From Paenibacillus kribbensis (GTDB lineage Bacteria; Bacillota; Bacilli; Paenibacillales; Paenibacillaceae), in the NCBI RefSeq assembly GCF_002240415.1, contig NZ_CP020028.1:553501-617500 (forward strand): 64,000 bases of DNA, in the 5' to 3' direction. The notes below the pieces were generated by a model. It was given only the letters and a program-made list of their open reading frames with translations, was not told the DNA's origin and ran no database searches. Positions 34,886-42,294 of the stretch are shown piece by piece. How positions within the stretch are numbered: position 1 is the first letter of the stretch; each line of letters opens with the position of its first letter. The translations under genes were made by a program, and so were the position numbers.

Positions 34886-36186
34886 TGAAAAATGACTTGG
34901 CAATTGAAATTGGAAATATAACGAAGACCTATAAAGTATACAATAAGCCTTATCATAGATTACTGGAGATCTTCAATTTAGGGAAAAGAAATACTGAAAT
35001 AAACGCTTTGAAAGGAATCTCTTTTAAAGTGGAAAAAGGAAAGACATGCGGTATAGTTGGTCCTAATGGTTCTGGGAAAAGTACACTTCTCCAGATCCTC
35101 ACAGGAATTCTGCAACCTTCATCTGGATTTTTTAACGTAAAAGGCAGGATATCTGCACTGCTAGAACTTGGTGCGGGTTTTAATCCGGATTATACTGGGA
35201 GGGAAAATATATTTTTATATGCTTCCATACTAGGAGTAGAGAAGAAAGAAATTGAAACGAAGATAGATGAAATTATTGAATTTGCTCAAATTGGTGACTT
35301 TATTGATAGATCTGTTAAAACATACAGTAGTGGGATGTATGTGAGATTGGCATTTGCGGTTGCCATCAATGTGGATCCTGATATTTTAATTGTTGATGAG
35401 GCGCTCGCAGTAGGAGATGAGAGTTTTCAAAGGAAATGTTTTAGGAAGTTCGAGGAATTAAAAGAAAAGGGCGTCACTATATTGTTCGTAACTCACAGTT
35501 TGGGGCTAGTTAAACAATTTTGTGATGAAGCTGTTCTAATTTATAAAGGAGAGCTTATTGAGCAAGGACACCCGAATCATGTCATAAATGTGTACACTAA
35601 ACTGATTGCTGAGATGGAAAATGGAGTTAGAGCCGCTAAGCCAACAGAAAAAAATAAGGATATCCCGATTTTGGGTGATTCAAAATTGTTAGATAGTGAG
35701 CAAGCTCCTTCTGAGTATAGATATGGTAATGGGCAAGGGAAGATCATATCTTTTAGGTTAGACGGCGAAGATGGGAATAAATCGAGAATATACAGACACG
35801 GGGAAAAAATAACAATCTCTCTTAAGCTACAGTATTATAAGGATACTTATTCTTCACTTGCTGCATACACAATTAAAACTGTTTCGGGGGTTGAAATAAC
35901 TGGGACGAATACTAGTTTTGAGGGTCTAGATTTAACAAATTATAAGAAAAATGATATTTTAAATATCGTCTTTACACAAAACACAATATTAAATGCAGGC
36001 GATTATGTGGTTTCATTGGGCTTTATTGAATTAGTTGATGATAACATCGTAGTCATGGACAGAAGATACGATGTTTTAACTTTTAAAGTGGCAGAAACAA
36101 AAAAAGCAGCTGGTCTTGTAGATCCTAAAGTTGAAATAAGTATTAGTAAAGTAATGGATAACTTAACTTTAGAGAACTCGGAGTGA
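34882..36186 (+). CDS. ABC exporter ATPase with C-terminal Wzt_C glycan-binding domain
   Basis: 434-residue nucleotide-binding subunit. The ABC domain has Walker A GPNGSGKST (residues 60-68), the signature YSSGM and Walker B DILIVDEAL. After a linker (residues about 250-280), a beta-sandwich of the Wzt_C type follows (GKIISFRLDGEDG, HGEKITISLKL, NAGDYVVSLGF). In E. coli O9a and O8, Wzt_C binds the chemically capped non-reducing end of the chain and licenses export. Its presence here predicts that the exported glycan is capped, in line with the next two genes. Confidence 0.92.
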   Translation: MMKNDLAIEIGNITKTYKVYNKPYHRLLEIFNLGKRNTEINALKGISFKVEKGKTCGIVGPNGSGKSTLLQILTGILQPSSGFFNVKGRISALLELGAGFNPDYTGRENIFLYASILGVEKKEIETKIDEIIEFAQIGDFIDRSVKTYSSGMYVRLAFAVAINVDPDILIVDEALAVGDESFQRKCFRKFEELKEKGVTILFVTHSLGLVKQFCDEAVLIYKGELIEQGHPNHVINVYTKLIAEMENGVRAAKPTEKNKDIPILGDSKLLDSEQAPSEYRYGNGQGKIISFRLDGEDGNKSRIYRHGEKITISLKLQYYKDTYSSLAAYTIKTVSGVEITGTNTSFEGLDLTNYKKNDILNIVFTQNTILNAGDYVVSLGFIELVDDNIVVMDRRYDVLTFKVAETKKAAGLVDPKVEISISKVMDNLTLENSE

Positions 36187-36190
36187 TCTT

Positions 36191-37180
36191 ATGAAGAATT
36201 TGTTCAAACAAATATATCCTGTACATGATGGTATTTACTTATGTTCTGAAAGCGGCCACTATTATTCTGATTTGGATAATAAGAGGATGAGTAAACTAGT
36301 TGCTGAATGTGTCTCTAAAGGATGGAGAAAGACTGTTAAAGAGAATTTTTATGATAATCCATTTCTATTTAACATCATTACGGATGAATCCAGAGCAGAC
36401 TGGCAGTATCTATTGCCATTGACAGAAGATTCAGTTGCGTTGGATATTGGCGCGGGATGGGGGACTATTTCCATCCCGCTTGCGCGTAATATTAAACATG
36501 TTGTTGCATTGGATGGGACCTTAGACCGTCTTCAATTTCTATCTACCAGAGCAAAGCAAGAGAATATAGAAAATATTACGGTTATTCATGCGGACATATT
36601 TAAACATCCTTTTAAAGAGGAGAGTTTCGACTTAGTTTCCTTTAATGGAGTTTTAGAGTGGGTGGGACTTAATGATCTGGGACAGAATCCACAAGAAAGA
36701 CAGAAGGAGGCTTTAAGAATAGCCTACAGTTTACTCAAACCTGGAGGCTATCTATACATTGGGATTGAAAACGCACTGGGGCTAAAATATTTGCTTGGAG
36801 AACCTGACGATCACACAGGCATTAAATACATTAGTTATTTGAGCAGAGAAGAAGCCAACGAAATGAATTTAAAGTGGAATAAAAATGAATATAGTACCTA
36901 TACGTACACAAAGCAGGGTTATCAGCAATTGTTGGAGCTCTCTGGATTCAGAAATGTTGATTTTTTCTATCCGCATCCTGATTACAAACGAATTGAATTT
37001 CTATACAACCTGTCTGAAAATAATGTATCAAGCTATTTAGTTGAATTTTTACGTTACACAAAATCCAGTTCTTCAATTAGTGAACGGGTAAATGATTTGG
37101 AGAGGTTTCTAATCGAATATGAACAGTTAAGCCCATTTCCTGCTTCTTATAGTATCTTTGCTCGTAAGGAGGAGAACTAA
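36191..37180 (+). CDS. SAM-dependent methyltransferase, candidate chain-capping enzyme
   Basis: 329-residue class I methyltransferase. The SAM-binding motif LDIGAGWG is at residues 84-91, followed by ALDGTLDR (acidic loop), a VIHADIF segment and FDLVSFNGVLEWVG. It starts four bases after the ATPase gene and its stop overlaps the start of the kinase/coiled-coil gene, so expression is tightly coupled. By position and domain type it matches the N-terminal methyltransferase of WbdD, which methylates a terminal phosphate. A plain O-methyltransferase acting on a terminal sugar, as in Geobacillus S-layer glycans, is the main alternative. Confidence 0.78.
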   Translation: MKNLFKQIYPVHDGIYLCSESGHYYSDLDNKRMSKLVAECVSKGWRKTVKENFYDNPFLFNIITDESRADWQYLLPLTEDSVALDIGAGWGTISIPLARNIKHVVALDGTLDRLQFLSTRAKQENIENITVIHADIFKHPFKEESFDLVSFNGVLEWVGLNDLGQNPQERQKEALRIAYSLLKPGGYLYIGIENALGLKYLLGEPDDHTGIKYISYLSREEANEMNLKWNKNEYSTYTYTKQGYQQLLELSGFRNVDFFYPHPDYKRIEFLYNLSENNVSSYLVEFLRYTKSSSSISERVNDLERFLIEYEQLSPFPASYSIFARKEEN

Positions 37181-38676
37181 TGATACCTCATATCAAAAAT
37201 TATATAGAATCAAATTGGAACCGATTTTTCGAAATTAAACCTTCGAGTTTTCAATTTCTTTTATTATCTAATCCTCAAGGGAAAAAAATTACGCATGGTA
37301 AATGCACAGTACTTATTTTCAAAGACCGCGAAGCCAATCCTACCCTAGTTGCAAAATTCTTAAGGGATCGTAAGGGACGCCAGGAGAAGATCGTTGGTGA
37401 ATATAAAATTCTTGATAAGATTAGTGGTTGGGGTCGGGCTCCTCAACCTTTTGATTTGTTAAAAATAAACGATCGATATGTTTCATTTGAAGAATTTAAG
37501 CCAGGCATTTCCCTTAAGTCGAGATTGCAACGGACAGTCAACAAACTTTCTTTAAATAACTTAGAGGATATTATTGATCAGATTCGTTCAGATTTTCGTA
37601 ATACCGGGGTCTTATTGAATGGCTTTGGAAGTATAGGGATACCTATTATCGAAATGGATGAGGGCAATAACTATGCACACAGAGCACTAGAGAACTATAA
37701 TGCTTTAACTTCTCTGTTAAGCTTATCCGATAATAATCTCAAAGAATTAAATAGGATAGTTGAAGATTATAAGGGAATCAATCAGCCAACAAAAATGGTG
37801 CATTTTGATTTAACTCCATCAAATATAATGGTGGATAAAGAGGAATTCAAACTTATTGATTTTGAATTCAGTACCCCTTCTAAAAGCTATTTTCTAGATC
37901 CGTTTAGATTTAGTTTTTATTATTTTTATTTACTTTATGAATTAAATTTGTTCCGTGGTCTTTCATGTGAGGCGAGCTTTTATCATTTTTTTGTGGAAAA
38001 TGAAATTACTCAAAGTATAGTCCATGAGTTTTTTAAGGCTACTATTGAAGGGTATAGGCAAGAATCGTTTTTTAATTATATGTCTTTATTTTTGTTGAGT
38101 AATTTACAACTCCAAATAGATGAAACTGATTTTATTAATGATGACTTTGTTGAGCAAACCACTAATCTGTTGACTATCTCGCTGGATGTTATCCAGGATA
38201 ATGAAGTTAATTTGGCTGTTTATGAGAGTAAAGTAGTTGAAATGACTGATGAAGAGGTTAGAATTGAGTACGGAAAATGCCAAAATGTAATTGCAAATTA
38301 CGAAGCCACAATTCAGGAAAAAGATCTACAACTGGCACAAAACCTCGAATATATAGAACATTGTCATAAGGTGGTAGCTGAGAAAGACAAGGAATTATTA
38401 AAAAATACTGAATATATTGAGCATTGCCATGCTACAATTACTGAAAAAGATGAGCAATTAGAGGAGAATAATCGATATATTTCTTTGTGTCATAATTCAA
38501 TAAAAGAAAAAGATGATCATTTAGCGGTTTTACAAGAGAATATCTTACAAAAAGAACAATCACTTGAAGATTTGAAAGCGCAGTTGATGCAGCATGAACA
38601 GCTTATTGCGAGTTTGCAAGAAAAACTAAATCAAAATCCATTTGTTAGAGCTTTTCAAGAATTCAGAAAAAGGTGA
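37180..38676 (+). CDS. Sugar-kinase-like (APH/WbdD-type) protein with C-terminal coiled coil
   Basis: 498 residues. The first ~330 look like an aminoglycoside-phosphotransferase/protein-kinase fold: a Lys-containing beta sheet early, then the catalytic loop HFDLTPSN (His208, Asp210, Asn215) and metal-binding Asp227 in LIDFE. From about residue 355 onward the protein is a long heptad-patterned coiled coil containing three 21-residue repeats (EYIEHCH...EKD). In WbdD the kinase phosphorylates the chain end and the coiled coil sets chain length. The start codon overlaps the methyltransferase stop, with GGAGG before it. The C-terminus (FVRAFQEFRKR) is basic and amphipathic, possibly membrane-associating. 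Confidence 0.75.
   Translation: MIPHIKNYIESNWNRFFEIKPSSFQFLLLSNPQGKKITHGKCTVLIFKDREANPTLVAKFLRDRKGRQEKIVGEYKILDKISGWGRAPQPFDLLKINDRYVSFEEFKPGISLKSRLQRTVNKLSLNNLEDIIDQIRSDFRNTGVLLNGFGSIGIPIIEMDEGNNYAHRALENYNALTSLLSLSDNNLKELNRIVEDYKGINQPTKMVHFDLTPSNIMVDKEEFKLIDFEFSTPSKSYFLDPFRFSFYYFYLLYELNLFRGLSCEASFYHFFVENEITQSIVHEFFKATIEGYRQESFFNYMSLFLLSNLQLQIDETDFINDDFVEQTTNLLTISLDVIQDNEVNLAVYESKVVEMTDEEVRIEYGKCQNVIANYEATIQEKDLQLAQNLEYIEHCHKVVAEKDKELLKNTEYIEHCHATITEKDEQLEENNRYISLCHNSIKEKDDHLAVLQENILQKEQSLEDLKAQLMQHEQLIASLQEKLNQNPFVRAFQEFRKR
38329..38517 (+). repeat. Three 63-bp in-frame repeats coding a 3-heptad coiled-coil unit
   Basis: The units start at 38329, 38392 and 38455. Each encodes 21 residues with a YI(E/S)xCH core and a closing EKD. 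The DNA copies have drifted, so this is an old internal duplication. Confidence 0.8.
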
Positions 38677-38685
38677 GAATTAAAA

Positions 38686-41025
38686 ATGGAAGTGCGATCC
38701 TGTGATATTATCATTCCCGTGTACAATGCACCAGAAGAATTAGAGGAATGTGTTAATTCATTATTTCGTTTTACTAATTTAATGGAAAATAGAATAGTAA
38801 TCATTAATGACTGCAGTCCTGATCCTAGGGTAAATGAATATCTCGATACCCTAGATAATCAGGAAGGTTTAATTATTCTGCAAAATGAAGAAAATCTAGG
38901 TTTTGTAGGCACAGTAAATAGAGGTATGTCCTTTTCGCAGGAGGATGTGATTCTGTTGAATAGTGACACTGTTGTTACTGCTGGATGGTTGGAAAAGATA
39001 AAAGAAGTAGCATATTCAGATAGATCTATTGCAACAGTTACACCGCTAACAAACAATGGCAGTATTTGTTCTGTGCCAAAATTTTTAGAAGATAACTCAA
39101 TTCCCGAGGGTTATACAGTAGAAAGCTTCGCACATTTTATTGAGAATATCTCTTTAAAAGAATATCCTGAAATACCTACCGCAGTAGGATTCTGTATGTA
39201 TATTAAAAGAGAGATTATCGATGAGATTGGATTGTTTGATCAGGAGACATTTGGTAAAGGATACGCGGAAGAAAATGATTTCTGTTGCAGAGTTATTGAG
39301 CATGGCTATAAAAATGTACTTGATGATCACACATTTATATACCATAAAGGCTCTATGTCTTTTAAAGGTGAGAAACTAGCTTTATTAAACAAAAATCTAA
39401 AAACTTTAAATGCCAGATATCCTTATTACGAGAAAGATGTCCATGATTTTATTGTTAAGAATCCATTGAAACGTGTACATGAGAATATAACCATCAGATT
39501 ACCACATTATGTTGACTCCTACAAAACTCGCGGTAATATACTTTATGTTCTTCATAATTTTTTTGACGAGAGCTACACACAGCCAATTGGTGGTACAGAG
39601 TATCATGTTAAGGATATCGTATCGGAGTTAGAGGATTATTATGCATTTGTATTAGTAACAAATGGAAATGAGTTGGTGCTAAAACAGTATCTTAAGGGAA
39701 ATTTTGTTGCAAAATATCATTTTCCTTTACATGATTCTATCTCAATACAACATTTTCATCATCAAGAATATAGTGAAATTGTAGAAAAAATCTTGGGGAC
39801 GTTTGAGATCAGCCTTGTGCATATACATCATTTGATCAGACATTCTTTTGATATCCCTCATATTGCTCATAAATTTAATATACCAGTAATTTTTACTTTG
39901 CATGATTACTATTTAATCAGTCCAAAAGTGAATTTGTTAGATGAGAATAATAAGTATATTTTAGAAAGTGGAAATGAAGAAGAAAAATTCAACTCTTCCT
40001 TGAGAGCTGCTTATGGATTTCATACTCCATTTATTAAGAAATGGAGCGAAAAAGTTGAAGATATGATTAGTAAAGTAGACCAATTTATTACACCTTGTGA
40101 TTTTACAAGAGATTTATTTATAAAGTACTTTCCTTCATTAGAAAGCAGAATTTTTGCTATTGAACATGGAGTTACTATTGAGAATAATTTAGCAGACTCT
40201 GAAATTTCATCTGTGAAATCAGAGGGAAAAGAAATTAAAGAATGGAATATTGGATTTTTAGGAGGACTTGCACCTAATAAAGGTAGTGATCTGATTTATA
40301 AATTGATCACGAAGTATCCTAAAAATAATATTAAATGGCATCTAATTGGTGGTTTAGGTGATCAGAAATTAAATTTATTGAATCAAAATAATCTTCAAAA
40401 ACATGGAGAGTACAAAAGAGAAGAACTGACCCATATTATAAAACAATTGGATCTGGATTTGGTTTGTTTGTTATCTCCATGGCCTGAGACATTTTCTTAT
40501 ACGTTAACTGAAGCTTGGCTGCATGATGTACCTGTCCTAGTTACTCCTATGGGAGCCCTTAAAGAAAGAGTTAATAAGGTCGGCGGTGGCTGGGTGTCCC
40601 AATCACTTGAACTAAGCGATGTTATGAAGAAACTGGATGAAATTATTGATGATGGCCAAGAAGAACTGGCTAGAATTAAAATTAATATTAGAGAGTATAA
40701 GTTTAAAACAAAATTAGAGATGGTAGCTCAATATATAGAATTGTACGGTAAGTTTGAAGTCTCCAAAGAACTGACCAAAACAATAACTGTATTTGATAAT
40801 GCTGCTCTTCTTGTGTCCTTAAAATATTACTTTCCTCACGATAGTAATATAACTTCTCATGAGTACCAGAACCAGCTTAATCAATTAGAAACTGAACTAA
40901 TGAATATGAGGAATACAATCGGATGGAAAGTTTTGACTAAACTTAGAAACAATAATAAAGGTACTTTGAAAATGGGGAAGAAGCTAATTTATTTTATTCT
41001 TAAATTCAAAGCTATAAAAAGATAA
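38686..41025 (+). CDS. Two-domain glycosyltransferase (GT2-GT4 fusion)
   Basis: 779-residue cytoplasmic enzyme. Residues 1 to about 260 are a GT2 domain of the rhamnosyltransferase kind (DIIIPVYNAPEELEEC, LLNSDTVV, YAEENDFCCRV). Residues about 285-700 are a GT4-like domain (GGTEYHVKD, LHDYYLISPK, IGFLGGLAPNKGSDLI, SPWPETFSYTLTEAW with the donor-binding E-x7-E region). A short helical tail ends in TIGWKVLTKLR, common in rhamnan-assembly transferases. It probably adds two different linkages of the repeat unit. It lies ten bases after the kinase gene. Confidence 0.85.
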   Translation: MEVRSCDIIIPVYNAPEELEECVNSLFRFTNLMENRIVIINDCSPDPRVNEYLDTLDNQEGLIILQNEENLGFVGTVNRGMSFSQEDVILLNSDTVVTAGWLEKIKEVAYSDRSIATVTPLTNNGSICSVPKFLEDNSIPEGYTVESFAHFIENISLKEYPEIPTAVGFCMYIKREIIDEIGLFDQETFGKGYAEENDFCCRVIEHGYKNVLDDHTFIYHKGSMSFKGEKLALLNKNLKTLNARYPYYEKDVHDFIVKNPLKRVHENITIRLPHYVDSYKTRGNILYVLHNFFDESYTQPIGGTEYHVKDIVSELEDYYAFVLVTNGNELVLKQYLKGNFVAKYHFPLHDSISIQHFHHQEYSEIVEKILGTFEISLVHIHHLIRHSFDIPHIAHKFNIPVIFTLHDYYLISPKVNLLDENNKYILESGNEEEKFNSSLRAAYGFHTPFIKKWSEKVEDMISKVDQFITPCDFTRDLFIKYFPSLESRIFAIEHGVTIENNLADSEISSVKSEGKEIKEWNIGFLGGLAPNKGSDLIYKLITKYPKNNIKWHLIGGLGDQKLNLLNQNNLQKHGEYKREELTHIIKQLDLDLVCLLSPWPETFSYTLTEAWLHDVPVLVTPMGALKERVNKVGGGWVSQSLELSDVMKKLDEIIDDGQEELARIKINIREYKFKTKLEMVAQYIELYGKFEVSKELTKTITVFDNAALLVSLKYYFPHDSNITSHEYQNQLNQLETELMNMRNTIGWKVLTKLRNNNKGTLKMGKKLIYFILKFKAIKR

Positions 41026-41088
41026 ATGAGCAGAATCAATCGGGGTTAGCATTTTTATATATATTCTATTGGTAAATTGGACAGATGG

Positions 41089-41122
41089 ATCCTGCTTTCC
41101 CACGTAGGATTCTTTCTTTTTT
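41089..41122 (+). terminator. Possible terminator after the bifunctional transferase
   Basis: ATCCTGC-N8-GTAGGAT followed by TCTTTCTTTTTT. Confidence 0.45.
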
Positions 41123-41181
41123 AAATTATTTACAGAACTTATTTTGGTGAATTTATTAATTTCAATGAAAGAGTTGATCAT

Positions 41182-42294
41182 TTGAGTCAGAAATCAGAAC
41201 TACTCGAAAAACGTATGATTGCAAAAGAGAATAATTTTGATTTTATAAGGCTTGCCGCTGCAGTTATGGTATTGCTCTCACACTCCTATCCAATATCAGG
41301 GAATCCAAATGAGTTTTTTGGGGAAATCACTAATGGCCAATGGCCTCTTGGAGGGCTATCTGTTGCTGTCTTTTTTGTTATTAGTGGCTTTTTAATAAGT
41401 ATGAGTTTGAATAAAACCAAAAGTAAGCTCCGGTTTATTTTTAATAGAATTTTAAGAGTTTTTCCGGGCTTGATATGTGCTGTTCTATTTTCAACCTTCG
41501 TTATTGGGGCTGTTGTCACAAATAATACTTTAAGGGAGTATTTAACTAATCCTCAGACGTATGTTTATTTAAAAAGTTCATTTCTTTTTCCTATTTACTT
41601 TGAATTACCAGGTGTTTTTACTGACAATATTTATCCTGGCTCTGTAAATGGCTCATTGTGGACCCTGCCGTATGAGGTTCTATTTTATGCATTAGTTCTG
41701 ATTATAGGATCTATAGGCTGTTTTAGTCATAAGGCTCGCGAATCGGTGTTCCTTTTATTTGTACTGGTCTTATATCTGAATATATTCTCACCTCATATTT
41801 TTGATAATTATAACTTTTACGGGATAAGTATGGGGAGTGCCAACTATCTCTTAGGCTATTTTCTAGCAGGTATAATTATGTATTGCTATAGAGATAAAAT
41901 TATTATTTCGAGAAAACTAATGCTATGCTCATTTATAGTTATACTAATAAGTTTTAAACTTGGTGGTTTGAAAGAAACGTTTATGATTTTTGGAAGCTAT
42001 CTTATTATTTGTTTTGCTTACTCTCAGAAAATAAAAATATATAAAATAAATAAGTATGGGGATTTTACTTACGGTATGTATATTTATGCGTTTCCTGTTC
42101 AACAATTTGTTACTTGGATTTTCGGTGGTGGCAAGATGAATACCTTTCTTCACTTTTCTGTTTCTTTCATTATTTGTTTGGCTTGTTCGTATTTATCTTG
42201 GCATCTAGTTGAAAAGAAATTTTTAAGTTTAAAATCACTTTATAAGAACAAGAGGGAGTCTGAGCATGAGCAATTTGAAGTCGTTTCTTCCTAA
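41182..42294 (+). CDS. Membrane O-acyltransferase (acyltransferase-3 family)
   Basis: 370-residue polytopic protein of the OafA/acyltransferase-3 family, which moves acetyl or other acyl groups onto surface sugars. It has about ten hydrophobic segments, the early motif NNFDFIRLAAAVMVLLSHSY with the catalytic-type His, and GLSVAVFFVISGFLIS. The TTG at 41182 has only a weak ribosome site, and ATG 41215 is a possible internal start. It overlaps the next gene by 29 bases. It likely decorates the glycan made by this cluster. Confidence 0.85.
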   Translation: MSQKSELLEKRMIAKENNFDFIRLAAAVMVLLSHSYPISGNPNEFFGEITNGQWPLGGLSVAVFFVISGFLISMSLNKTKSKLRFIFNRILRVFPGLICAVLFSTFVIGAVVTNNTLREYLTNPQTYVYLKSSFLFPIYFELPGVFTDNIYPGSVNGSLWTLPYEVLFYALVLIIGSIGCFSHKARESVFLLFVLVLYLNIFSPHIFDNYNFYGISMGSANYLLGYFLAGIIMYCYRDKIIISRKLMLCSFIVILISFKLGGLKETFMIFGSYLIICFAYSQKIKIYKINKYGDFTYGMYIYAFPVQQFVTWIFGGGKMNTFLHFSVSFIICLACSYLSWHLVEKKFLSLKSLYKNKRESEHEQFEVVSS

